Part shown: in pieces, positions 55,775-64,000 of the stretch
Layout of the letters: every line of letters starts with the position of its first letter
Position numbering within the stretch: position 1 is the first letter of the stretch
Source of the DNA: Brevinematales bacterium
GTDB lineage: Bacteria; Spirochaetota; Brevinematia; DTOW01
Length of the DNA stretch: 64,000 nt
Direction of reading: 5' to 3'
Assembly (NCBI GenBank): GCA_026415355.1
Contig: JAOAHF010000005.1
Span: 59,940-123,939 of the forward strand
Translations under genes and position numbers: made by a program
The notes under the pieces: generated by a model
The model's database searches: none
Seen by the model: only the letters and a program-made list of their open reading frames with translations
What the model was told of the DNA's origin: nothing

Positions 55775-56448
55775 ACAATAGGAGGAGATATCTCCTCCTT
55801 ATATTTATCCCATATTTCGTAAAGTCTCTTTATTTTGCCCTTTATATCTTCTGCCATCGTTATATCTGTAACGATACAGACACACCTAGCACCTAGCTTT
55901 ATTACCTCATGTATATTATGTTCTTTAATTCCACCTATTGCAACAACAGGCACAGTAGAATACTTTAGAGCAAACTTCAAATAGTCAAGTCCTACCGGTG
56001 GTAGTACATCTTCCTTTGTGTGCGTTTCAAACAAGGGTCCAGCACCTATATAATCAACACCCTTCTTTATCATATCCATCATCTGGTAATCCCAATGAGT
56101 TGAACCACCTATTATCATATCATCTCCAACAAGCTTTCTAACCTCATCAGCAGGGTAATCTTCATGCCCTATATGAACACCATCAGCTTCAACCATCATT
56201 GCAAGATCAACATAATCATTTATTATCAATAATGCTCCATAATCTTTTGTCATCTTTCTTATTTCCTTCGCTTCGTTATATCTATAGATACCCTTTTTCT
56301 TTTTCTCACGATACTGAATTATCTTTATACCTGCTTCTAACATCTCTCTAACAACTTGAATATTCGTCCTACCTCTAGAATATTCTTCGGCAGTTATACA
56401 GTATATCTGATTCGAGTAAAACAAATCTAGCTTCTCTTTCTTAGTCAT
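55771..56448 (-). CDS. thiE: Thiamine phosphate synthase
   Basis: ThiE, 225 aa, a TIM-barrel enzyme joining HMP-pyrophosphate to thiazole phosphate. Motifs: IIQYREKKK, INDYVDLAMMVEADGVHIG, VDYIGAGPLFETHTK and VVAIGGIKEHNI for the phosphate sites. GGSTHW replaces the more usual (I/L)G(I/V)S(T/A)H wording but keeps the Ser-Thr. The last residues (EEISPPI) are encoded by the 20-bp palindrome shared with the end of groES. No other thi gene is in the window and no thiamine riboswitch is visible upstream. Confidence 0.93.
   Translation of the reverse strand: MTKKEKLDLFYSNQIYCITAEEYSRGRTNIQVVREMLEAGIKIIQYREKKKKGIYRYNEAKEIRKMTKDYGALLIINDYVDLAMMVEADGVHIGHEDYPADEVRKLVGDDMIIGGSTHWDYQMMDMIKKGVDYIGAGPLFETHTKEDVLPPVGLDYLKFALKYSTVPVVAIGGIKEHNIHEVIKLGARCVCIVTDITMAEDIKGKIKRLYEIWDKYKEEISPPIV
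55780..55799. terminator. Perfect 20-bp palindrome at the groES/thiE junction
   Basis: AGGAGGAGATATCTCCTCCT is fully self-complementary. It lies 6 nt after the groES stop and inside the thiE coding end. As RNA it would fold into a tight hairpin, followed on the groES side by T/A-rich sequence (TATATTT). It could act as a weak intrinsic terminator or as an RNA stabiliser. Confidence 0.5.
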
Positions 56449-56519
56449 ACCAAATGTATTATTACATAACTAAACCACATATTTCTACTAACAAAATTTG
56501 ATATATCCAACGCTATTAC

Positions 56520-57914
56520 CTAAATTCCTGCGTCAATAATTTTTTTCTGTTTTCTAAACATTATTTTTCTTTTCCACCTTTGAGATTTAAAGTAAACCCA
56601 ACTTGCAATCATCTCAAAAGCCATAACTGCGGGAAAAGACATCCAAACACCTATCGGAGACTCAAAAACTAAAAATCCAAGTAAATAAGCAACAGGTACT
56701 CTTACCAAAATCATTGAGAAAGCTTTTATACCAAGAATAGCAAGTGTATCTCCTGCTCCTCTCACCACCCCTTGAACTGAAAAAACAAACCCCATCAAGA
56801 CATAAGATAAACTCATAACCCTAAGATATTCAACACCTAGATTAATAACCCTTTCATTGTTAACAAAAAAAGAAAAGATACCTTTTCCAAATACATTTAC
56901 TAAAAAAACAACAATTAACGATATACTAAAAGATATGACTATAGCCCACTTTAAGAACTCTGAAACCCTATCTTCTCTATTAGCGCTTAGATTCTGAGAT
57001 GATATCGTCACCAAAGCCATACTAAGAGACAAAGCAGGTAAAAAAGCAAACTGATCTATCCTATTACCTATCCCAAAAACCGCGATACTCTCTTCACCAA
57101 AATGCGCAACAAATCCCATAACTACACCGAAAGAAAATGATATTATCAACATCTGTAAAGAAGCAGGTAAACCAACAGAAAAAAACTTAAAAACTATTTC
57201 TTTATCAAGCGACAATTTTAAACTTTGTCTCACAATATCGTATTTCTTAACAATATAGAAAAATCCAAAAACCATTATACCTAGTTCAACAACAACTGAA
57301 GATAATATAGCACCAACTACTCCCATAGAAGGTATAATTCCAAAACCTTTTATAAACAAAGGAGTAAGAGCTAATTTACCAAAAAGCAAAAGTATAGAGG
57401 AATACAATGAAAATTTTGAGTTACCAAATCCCCTTGTTATACCCATAATCCACATCATCATAGCACTAAGAGGTATACTTATTATATAAACCCTCAAGTA
57501 AGATAACGCATCGTAAAATATATTGGAAGGAACATTCATAAGCTTCAGTATTAGTTCAGAAATAGTAACCCCCATAAAAGCAACGAAAAAAGATATAACT
57601 ATAGTTATGGTAAATGAGTTCGTTATAACAAGCCTTAGGTTATTCTTATTACTCGAACCAAAAGCTTGACCAATCATAATGTTAGTACTAGCATTCATAC
57701 CTATCAAAACAGCAAGAAGAAAAAATACAACAGGTATAGCAACAGATACAGAAGCAATACCTTGATAACCTATTAACTTGCCTAGATAAACCATGTCAAC
57801 AATACTCAAAAGCCCTTGAACTAGATCTGAGAATATAAGGGGTAAGGAAAAAATTAAAAGCTGTCTAACAACATTACCTTTGGTCAAATCATTCATAAGT
57901 TTAAAATTTACCAA
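56520..57914 (-). CDS. MATE-family efflux transporter
   Basis: 464 aa with about twelve membrane helices. The N-terminal segment (LTKGNVVRQLLIFSLPLIFS) is typical of MATE transporters of the DinF/NorM superfamily. Later QGVVRGAGDTLAILGIK is the equally typical G-A-G-D-T motif in the second half. Such proteins export drugs, flavins or other cations with Na or H. The closest annotated type is likely the bacterial MepA/YisQ-like group. It is a single-gene unit, divergent from the TPR gene. Confidence 0.9.
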   Translation of the reverse strand: MVNFKLMNDLTKGNVVRQLLIFSLPLIFSDLVQGLLSIVDMVYLGKLIGYQGIASVSVAIPVVFFLLAVLIGMNASTNIMIGQAFGSSNKNNLRLVITNSFTITIVISFFVAFMGVTISELILKLMNVPSNIFYDALSYLRVYIISIPLSAMMMWIMGITRGFGNSKFSLYSSILLLFGKLALTPLFIKGFGIIPSMGVVGAILSSVVVELGIMVFGFFYIVKKYDIVRQSLKLSLDKEIVFKFFSVGLPASLQMLIISFSFGVVMGFVAHFGEESIAVFGIGNRIDQFAFLPALSLSMALVTISSQNLSANREDRVSEFLKWAIVISFSISLIVVFLVNVFGKGIFSFFVNNERVINLGVEYLRVMSLSYVLMGFVFSVQGVVRGAGDTLAILGIKAFSMILVRVPVAYLLGFLVFESPIGVWMSFPAVMAFEMIASWVYFKSQRWKRKIMFRKQKKIIDAGI

Positions 57915-58004
57915 AACAATACCAGATATTCAAATAGAATTTAGATACATCGTTTCAATAAAAATATAAGTTTATGTAGAATTTTATTACTCGAGAAATG
58001 TAGT

Positions 58005-58033
58005 TTGATTTTAGTAGATTAATTTCTTATAAT
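58005..58033 (+). promoter_or_regulatory. Promoter for the 368-aa TPR gene
   Basis: TTGATT (58005-58010), 17 bp and a perfect TATAAT (58028-58033). The expected start falls within the following inverted repeat. Confidence 0.6.
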
Positions 58034-58050
58034 TTTACTATCTTAGTAAA
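58034..58050. promoter_or_regulatory. Inverted repeat at the transcription start of the TPR gene
   Basis: TTTACTA-TCT-TAGTAAA is a perfect 7-bp stem with a 3-nt centre, directly after the -10 and over the predicted start. A repressor operator or a 5' mRNA hairpin are both possible. The AGGAGGT ribosome-binding site at about 58070 is outside it. Confidence 0.4.
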
Positions 58051-58083
58051 GTTACTTTAAACATTTCTAAGGAGGTAAATTGT

Positions 58084-59190
58084 ATGATGTGGAAAAATGA
58101 AAAAGTAGAGGATTTGATTAAAAAAGCTTCTGAACTCTTGGAACAGAAGCAATACAGCAGTGTAATATCTCTGATCGAAGAAAACATTAAGGGAAACGAG
58201 AATAATACTGAATTACTCTTGCTGTTAGGAACTGCTTATAGAAAGAGTTTGATGTTTGAAGATGCTATAAATATCTTCGAGAAACTATTACAAATAGATC
58301 CAACTCACAAAAAAGGATTACTTGGACTTGCCGATTCATGGAGGGGGCTCAAAAATTGGGAAAAGGCTTTAAGTGTATGGGAAATGTACTTGAAGATTGA
58401 TCCTAAAGATTCTCTGGTTATAACAAGGATGGGAGATGCTTACAGAAAACTTAAAAACTATCAAAAAGCAGAAGAATACTATCTCAAAGCAATTGAGTTA
58501 AATAACAAAAATAAATTTGCGCTTATGGGAATAGGTGACATGTTTTATAAATTAGAGGAATTCGATAAAGCACTAACATACTGGGAAAAACTAGTTGAAA
58601 TAAGACCTAATACCTTAAATGTACTTACAATGATAGGCAATATATATAGAAGAAAAAAAATCTTCTCAAAAGCAGTTGGATATTACCAAAGAGCATTAGG
58701 AGTTGATTACGAAAACTTCTATGCTTTATATGGTATCGCAGACTCCTTAAGAGGAATGGGACAGCTAAAGGAATCCCTTAAATACTGGATAAGACTAGCA
58801 GAAAAGTATCCAGACAATCCCAAAATATTAACTAGATTAGGTGATACACTATTGAGAATAAATAAAGAAAATGAAGCAGAAGTAGCCTTCAACAAAGCAC
58901 TAGAAACAGGTTATAGTAAATATGCATTAATAGGCCTTGTTAAAATAAAAGCAAAAAGAAAAGAATACCAACAAGCAATTGAAATCTGCAATTCCTTAAT
59001 GAAACAACATCCAGATGACATTAGAATAGTTACCCTACTAGGAGATATATACGAAAGTATGGGACTAAAGAAGAACGCCGAAGCACTCTACAAATCGGCA
59101 TTACAAAGGTTTAAAAATAATAAAGAACTAACATCCAGGCTGAGCAAACTGTCTCTAAAAAACTTTGAAGATAGCATAGAAAAAGTGTAA
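58084..59190 (+). CDS. TPR-repeat protein
   Basis: 368 aa made almost wholly of about ten TPR units of 34 residues (for example NNTELLLLLGTAYRKSLMFE, DAINIFEKLLQIDPTHKKG, KFALMGIGDMFYKLEEFDKA, NPKILTRLGDTLLRINKENE). No signal peptide or membrane helix is evident, so it is probably cytoplasmic. TPR solenoids mediate protein-protein contacts; no enzyme domain is present. AGGAGGT 7 nt before the ATG fixes the start, and promoter plus operator-like dyad lie upstream. The 5' half of the gene is G-rich on this strand, the 3' half is not. It stands alone between MATE and the secreted protein gene. Confidence 0.85.
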   Translation: MMWKNEKVEDLIKKASELLEQKQYSSVISLIEENIKGNENNTELLLLLGTAYRKSLMFEDAINIFEKLLQIDPTHKKGLLGLADSWRGLKNWEKALSVWEMYLKIDPKDSLVITRMGDAYRKLKNYQKAEEYYLKAIELNNKNKFALMGIGDMFYKLEEFDKALTYWEKLVEIRPNTLNVLTMIGNIYRRKKIFSKAVGYYQRALGVDYENFYALYGIADSLRGMGQLKESLKYWIRLAEKYPDNPKILTRLGDTLLRINKENEAEVAFNKALETGYSKYALIGLVKIKAKRKEYQQAIEICNSLMKQHPDDIRIVTLLGDIYESMGLKKNAEALYKSALQRFKNNKELTSRLSKLSLKNFEDSIEKV

Positions 59191-59234
59191 GAAATACAAC
59201 AATAACTCAAATACTACTCGAATTCACAAGTCTA

Positions 59235-59933
59235 CTATTTTATGAGCTTATAACCAGTTAGATCAAAATCAAATACAGAATCATTAACGGAAAATTCTAT
59301 TTGTCTTATGTATGTTAAATTAGTCTCCGTGAAAAATACTGTTTTTATTATTCCCATTTGTTCTAAAACATAACCTCTAAAGAAATAATCTTTTGATTTA
59401 TCATCAAGAGTAAGTTCTTTCAAAGCAAATAGCCTTGAAAAATTTTCATAGTTATATTCATACCCCGCAGATCTCAACAAAGAAGAGTCGAAGTTAGTTT
59501 TTATCCTTGCCAAATCTGTTGTTATAAGATAATAACCACCAAAATTATCAACAAGTTTAGCGGCTCTGTAACCATTTATGTTAGTAAACTCTCCACTAAA
59601 AGTTACTTTAATTTCTCCAACAAATGTCTTACCCAATCTAATAAAACCATTTATCCTATCCGAAAGTTCCTTAATCCATTTACTTATAGGCATAACTCTA
59701 TACTCTTTTTTCTTTGTATCTACAACCAAAGCTTCAGACTTTGTAAAGTCATATATAATCACATTATCTGTTTGCGTTCTATCTGTTCTAAACTTATTAC
59801 CCTTTATGTAGGTCCTAATATAATTTGTTTCCTTAAAATTTCTTATGGAAACTTCTTCATAAAAGATCTCAACATCAGCAAAAACATTGCTACTAACTAG
59901 CGATAAGACAAAAAGTAAATGTAACTGCTTCAT
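59235..59933 (-). CDS. Exported protein, DUF4412-like, unknown function
   Basis: 232 aa with a signal peptide (KQLHLLFVLSLVSSNVFA), predicted periplasmic or outer-membrane associated. The mature part is beta-rich: EIFYEEVSIRNF, YIRTYIKGNKFRTD, VIIYDFTKSEALVVDTKKK, a layout like DUF4412/LolA-type carriers in which extended strands begin with YIKGxKxR and then a DFxxxxxxxVD line. No enzyme motif is visible. It lies 49 nt downstream of mfd on the same strand and may be read from the same message, without functional connection. A lipoprotein-carrier-like role is conjecture only. Confidence 0.55.
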   Translation of the reverse strand: MKQLHLLFVLSLVSSNVFADVEIFYEEVSIRNFKETNYIRTYIKGNKFRTDRTQTDNVIIYDFTKSEALVVDTKKKEYRVMPISKWIKELSDRINGFIRLGKTFVGEIKVTFSGEFTNINGYRAAKLVDNFGGYYLITTDLARIKTNFDSSLLRSAGYEYNYENFSRLFALKELTLDDKSKDYFFRGYVLEQMGIIKTVFFTETNLTYIRQIEFSVNDSVFDFDLTGYKLIK

Positions 59934-59982
59934 ATTTAAAAAAATTAGTAAAAAACAGGCTAGAAATCAATAATGTCTTCTT

Positions 59983-62900
59983 TCAACCAAACAATTCTCC
60001 TAAAAAGTTCAACACCTCTTGTATTTTATCATTTACACTACTAGAAGATACTTTTAATACAACCATGTTAGAAGCCTCAGGAGGTATTTGAACACTATAT
60101 TTACCTTCAGAAATAAGTTCAACTAATTTTTCAACATCTGGAAGTTTATTTCTACTAAACTTGATTTCTATTCCCTCTGGGGTATCAAAAACCTCTTCTA
60201 TACCAAACTTTTTTATATGCATTCTAAACCTAACAATATCAGCAAGAGTATAAAGACCTTCTGGTATTTTTCCGTACCTATCTGCTACTTCACTAAGGAT
60301 ATAATTTATCTGTTTTTCAGTATAAGCAATATTCATCTTCAGCATTATTTCCACCTTATCGCTCTCTGGTATATTAAAATTCTCTGGGAAAACCCTACCA
60401 AAATCGAAATACACAACAGGATCAGAGTAATCGACTATATTCTTTTCATCCATACTTTCGCTAATAAATTTAAGAGTTTCAGATAACATCCTGACATAAA
60501 AAACATAGCCAACTGTCTTTATATTACCATGCTGTTCTTTTCCTAGCAAATTACCAGCACCTCTAAACTCTAAATCTTTCATTGCTATACGAAATCCAGC
60601 ACCTAAATCGGAATGTTCTTCGATCACACTCAATCGTTTCATCTGAAGTTCACTTATTATATACTTTGAAGGATATATGAAATACGCATATCCTTCAACA
60701 TCTCTTCTACCAACGCGTCCTCTTATCTGATGTAAATCTGCAAGTCCAAAAAGATGAGCATTGTTTATTATCACTGTATTCACGCTAGGAATGTCTAATC
60801 CAGACTCCGATATTGTCGTTGAAACCATAATCTTATACTTACCATCAACGAAATCAAAATATATGTTTTCTATTTCACTTTTATTCATTTGACCGTGCAA
60901 AACACATATATCACCATCTGACAACATTCCATTTAATATAATAGCTATTCGTTTTTTAAGATTTTCAATACCACTTATTTTGTCATTAACTATAAGAACT
61001 TGCCCCCCTCTGTTAATTTCCCTTGTAATAGCATCCCTTATTACTTCATCATTCCACTCAACAATGTACGTTTTAATTGGTTTCCTACTTAAAGGAGGTG
61101 TTGTTATGATCGATATGTCTTTAAGATTACTCAAACTCATTCCAAGAGTCCTAGGTATTGGCGTTGCAGATAACATCAAAACATCTACATTCTCTCTACC
61201 CTTGAGTATATCCTCCTTATGCTTAACACCAAATTTATGTTCTTCATCAATTATCACCAAACCAATTTTTTTAAACTTATCAATAACTCTCTCTCCAACA
61301 ATCAAAGCATGAGTACCTATAACTAAATCAATACTCCCATCTGATATACCTTCAACAACTTTTCTTATATAGCTATCCTTTCTTAGCCTTGACATTACAC
61401 CTATCCTAACACCAAATGGAGACAATCTTTCAAAAAAAGTTTTATAATGTTGTTCAGCCAAAATTGTGGTAGGAACTAAAACCATTACTTGATTTCCATT
61501 TAGAATATGCAAAAAAGCTGTCCTAACAGCAATTTCAGTTTTACCAAAACCCACATCACCACAAATTACTCTATCCATAATTCTACCTGAAGTAAGATCA
61601 GATTTGATTTCTTCCAAAACTCTTATCTGGTCCGGTGTTTCTTCGTAAGGAAAACTGTCTTCGAGAAGTTGATACTCTTCAAAATCTACTTTAAGCGGTT
61701 CTTTCTTCTGTATTTGTCTTATAGCTTTCAACCTCAATAAGTCCCTGGAAAACTTTAATATACTCTCCTTTACCTTTTGCTTTACATTTTTCCAATTACC
61801 ACTCCTTAGAGAACTTATATTGGGCTTTTCACTCCCTATATACTTACTCAACAAGTTAAAATGCTCAGGCGGAATATACAACAAATCACCGTTTTCATAC
61901 TCTATACAAGCAAATTCTTTAACACTATCAAAATACCTTATCTCCTTTATACCTCTGAATATACCTATACCATAATTAGAGTGAACTACATAATCTCCTT
62001 CCTTTATATTCTCAAATAGGTAAATCTCCTTAACCTCATCAGATGAAATCTGAATGTCTTGAGTTGAGTACTCGACAAACTCTCTGTTTAACAATTCCTT
62101 AACCGTCATAACTGAAATATCATCAGTCTCAAACCCTCGAGGTAAATTTAAACCCTCTAGTACCTTTACAGAACCATCTGCAAAACCCTTCTTGTTCAAA
62201 AACTCCAAAAATTCATTAAATCCTTTCACATTAATTACATTGTACGGAATTCCATACTTCCTAAATATGCTTCCCGCCTTAGTAGTATACTTTCTATTAG
62301 GAGATAAAAAAATAAAAGTAGACTTCTGAAGCTTTGAAAATATATACTTGGAAAGAAAGTCAAAATTAGGTAAGTTCATTTCATCACTTATAAAAATTGG
62401 AAACAAGTCAATTCTATTATCCAAATACCCTATCACTGGCAAATGAAATATGACATCATCTGGTACTAAATAACCATCCTTGTTCGGTAATTTATTATAT
62501 AAGTTATTAATTTCTTCAACAATACCTTTGTATTCACTCTCTAGAAAATGATAATGCTCTGAAGAAAAAACCCTCTTATCTCTAAACAGCTCATAAAAAG
62601 ATATATTACGACTCGATTTTCCAAACATATTGAGAAAATCATTCTCATAAGGCGGCAATACAATTACCTCATCAATTTCTTCTATACTTCTCTGTGTTTC
62701 AACATCAAATAACCTTATACTAGCTACCTCATCAAAATCCACTACCATCCTAACTGGTAGTTTGTAACAAGGACAAAACATATCAAGTACACTACCTTTT
62801 AAAGAACATTCACCATAATCACTTACTTTACTAACAAATTCATAACCAAAAGATATCAATTTTAACTTTAACTCTTCTAATGATATGGAACTATGTTTCA

Positions 62901-63237
62901 AAATCTTGATACCACTTTCTCTCAAAAAGTTCTCTGAAATAGTTCTAAGTAACAATGCTTCTAAAGTTGTTACTACTGTCTTATCTTCATTCACCAAAAC
63001 CTGCCTAATAGTTTCTATTCTTTGCTTTGCTTCATCAAAGGGTGGTACTGAATGAATATAAGGATATATATTCAAGGACGGTAAAAAGCAAAAACTATCT
63101 ATAGATAAATCATCTATAAGATTCTTGAAAGACAGAAAATTTTCTTTACTCAAAACAACAATATCCAACTTCGAATGAAAAAACAAAACCTTGTAAAGCT
63201 TTACCAGATCTTCTGAATTAGAAAATTTTTTTATCAT
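59983..63237 (-). CDS. mfd: Transcription-repair coupling factor
   Basis: Mfd, 1084 aa, displaces RNA polymerase stalled at lesions and recruits UvrA. Domains in order: UvrB-homology module (about 1-300), the RNA-polymerase-interacting CarD/RID Tudor-like domain (around EGDYVVHSNYGIGIFRGI), then the RecG-like helicase core with Walker A CGDVGFGKTEIA, DEEH (LVIIDEEHKFGVKH), SATPIPRTL and the RGRVGRRDVEGYA motif VI. The TRG region and a C-terminal D7 domain complete the protein (to PPEASNMVVLKV). All blocks look intact. The gene lies 60 nt downstream of the chemoreceptor gene and may share its transcript; uvrA is 24 kb away. Confidence 0.97.
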   Translation of the reverse strand: MIKKFSNSEDLVKLYKVLFFHSKLDIVVLSKENFLSFKNLIDDLSIDSFCFLPSLNIYPYIHSVPPFDEAKQRIETIRQVLVNEDKTVVTTLEALLLRTISENFLRESGIKILKHSSISLEELKLKLISFGYEFVSKVSDYGECSLKGSVLDMFCPCYKLPVRMVVDFDEVASIRLFDVETQRSIEEIDEVIVLPPYENDFLNMFGKSSRNISFYELFRDKRVFSSEHYHFLESEYKGIVEEINNLYNKLPNKDGYLVPDDVIFHLPVIGYLDNRIDLFPIFISDEMNLPNFDFLSKYIFSKLQKSTFIFLSPNRKYTTKAGSIFRKYGIPYNVINVKGFNEFLEFLNKKGFADGSVKVLEGLNLPRGFETDDISVMTVKELLNREFVEYSTQDIQISSDEVKEIYLFENIKEGDYVVHSNYGIGIFRGIKEIRYFDSVKEFACIEYENGDLLYIPPEHFNLLSKYIGSEKPNISSLRSGNWKNVKQKVKESILKFSRDLLRLKAIRQIQKKEPLKVDFEEYQLLEDSFPYEETPDQIRVLEEIKSDLTSGRIMDRVICGDVGFGKTEIAVRTAFLHILNGNQVMVLVPTTILAEQHYKTFFERLSPFGVRIGVMSRLRKDSYIRKVVEGISDGSIDLVIGTHALIVGERVIDKFKKIGLVIIDEEHKFGVKHKEDILKGRENVDVLMLSATPIPRTLGMSLSNLKDISIITTPPLSRKPIKTYIVEWNDEVIRDAITREINRGGQVLIVNDKISGIENLKKRIAIILNGMLSDGDICVLHGQMNKSEIENIYFDFVDGKYKIMVSTTISESGLDIPSVNTVIINNAHLFGLADLHQIRGRVGRRDVEGYAYFIYPSKYIISELQMKRLSVIEEHSDLGAGFRIAMKDLEFRGAGNLLGKEQHGNIKTVGYVFYVRMLSETLKFISESMDEKNIVDYSDPVVYFDFGRVFPENFNIPESDKVEIMLKMNIAYTEKQINYILSEVADRYGKIPEGLYTLADIVRFRMHIKKFGIEEVFDTPEGIEIKFSRNKLPDVEKLVELISEGKYSVQIPPEASNMVVLKVSSSSVNDKIQEVLNFLGELFG

Positions 63238-63297
63238 AATCTAACTGGCATAGTAAACAACTCTTAAAAACCCTTAGAGGAATTTTAATCAAAAACC

Positions 63298-64000
63298 TCA
63301 CTCTACCAAGGTTATACCTTTTGAGAATTTTATTTCACTGACTTTGAATTTAGCGAGTTCTTCTCCCATTTGGGTTAAGCTTTCTATTATTTTAGGTAAT
63401 CTTTCACTTGCTTTGACAAGGATTTCAACTGCTCCTTTTAGGACATCATATACTTCATTAAACCTTTCATTTAGAGTATTGACAGACTCATTTGCTTCAT
63501 AGACTGCTTTAACTACCTCACCTATACCACTTCTACCTTCTTCCATTGCTACTCTTATACTCTCGCTATACCCTGTTAAGTTACTTATTGTACTCATTAC
63601 CATTTCATTAGTTTTTCCAACTTCAACCATACTCGCATTTATTTCTCCCACAAACACACTGACTTCTTTCACCCCTTCAGCTATCCTCAAAAACACTTCT
63701 CCATTCCTCTCAACACCATCAATGCTACTCTTAACCCTATCTATCACATCTCTAACAAGTTTTTCAACCTCCTCTGCTTTCTTCCTACTATCCTCTGCAA
63801 GACTACCCATCTCATCAGCAACAACCGCAAAACCTTTTCCTGCTTCCCCAGCATGCGCTGCCTCTATACCCGCATTCATCGAAAGTATCTCTATCCTATC
63901 AGCTATCGCCTTTATTACATCAACTACCTCAAGAACATTCCCCAAAAACATATTTACATCCCTAACTTCCTCAACATTCTTCCTCACATCAGCACTACTC
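63298..64000 (-). CDS. Methyl-accepting chemotaxis protein, C-terminal signalling part (5' truncated)
   Basis: The frame is open to the right edge, so the start (sensor and membrane parts) is missing. The visible about 233 residues are an antiparallel coiled coil with the signalling hairpin: IEILSMNAGIEAAHAGEAGK then GFAVVADEMGSLAEDSRKKA. This matches the tip that contacts CheA and CheW. The usual Arg in the DEIRxLA stretch reads Gly (DEMGSLAE). Heptad repeats extend on both sides. The wording (SMNA, AHAGEAGKGFAVV) is typical of spirochaete receptors as I recall them. No che genes are nearby. Confidence 0.9.
   Translation of the reverse strand, partial: SSADVRKNVEEVRDVNMFLGNVLEVVDVIKAIADRIEILSMNAGIEAAHAGEAGKGFAVVADEMGSLAEDSRKKAEEVEKLVRDVIDRVKSSIDGVERNGEVFLRIAEGVKEVSVFVGEINASMVEVGKTNEMVMSTISNLTGYSESIRVAMEEGRSGIGEVVKAVYEANESVNTLNERFNEVYDVLKGAVEILVKASERLPKIIESLTQMGEELAKFKVSEIKFSKGITLVE

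Overview
The window is an AT-rich, densely packed bacterial chromosome segment with 57 protein-coding genes (36 on +, 21 on -), two of them cut by the window edges, and one probable decayed gene. I saw no rRNA, tRNA, CRISPR array, insertion sequence or prophage. The cell is clearly diderm. It has lipid A genes (lpxC, lpxD), LPS-transport proteins (two LptA/OstA-like, one LptC-like), an OmpH/Skp chaperone, Lgt, lipoproteins and a predicted outer-membrane barrel. The many TPR proteins, a bactofilin, a spirochaete-style chemoreceptor tip and a small TPR protein ending like spirochaete cyclases suggest a spirochaete-like lineage, perhaps a deep branch. This is an inference from remembered family features, not a placement. 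The short S-adenosylhomocysteinase resembles thermophile forms.

Layout. 1-6.5 kb: end of a CorC-like protein, tsaD, a GT2 glycosyltransferase and ahcY, facing an ilvE-phosphohexomutase pair. 6.6-13.9 kb: a Cu(I) ATPase, then PHP phosphoesterase, a secreted GH15-like protein, an alpha/beta-hydrolase lipoprotein and a sorbosone-dehydrogenase-like propeller. 13.9-14.4 kb: the only gene-free stretch over 300 bp, holding a decayed minus-strand gene. 14.4-22.5 kb: pyrH-GT4, lpxC, a YkuK-like protein, an outer-membrane pair and ompH-lpxD-rnc. 22.6-32.8 kb: a membrane protein with a degenerate SpoIIE-like end, lptA-like/truA, trpB, and the run TPR-bactofilin-lptA-lptC-corC-trmB-DUF72. 32.7-46.2 kb: uvrA, lytic transglycosylase, bcp, TPR/Mrr-like, PTPS-like, SDR, lgt-trkH, surE, dprA, KDPG aldolase and an ABC ATPase. 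46.3-64 kb: hypF, endonuclease-IV-like, HD-GYP, MFS, NfeD, fumarase, Xer, groES, thiE, MATE, TPR, a secreted protein, mfd and a chemoreceptor.

Themes. Envelope assembly dominates, spread over several small operons. DNA repair and recombination genes (uvrA, mfd, dprA, xer, endonuclease-IV-like) are scattered. Several genes stand apart from their usual partners in this window: groES without groEL, trpB without trpA, thiE, hypF, nfeD, and trkH without trkA. A recurring oddity is domains that keep their fold signature but lose catalytic residues: SpoIIE-like, HD-GYP, Mrr-like and PTPS-like. Six convergent pairs overlap at their stop codons. Several genes lack a Shine-Dalgarno and have a promoter ending only about 6-10 nt before the ATG, which suggests leaderless mRNAs.
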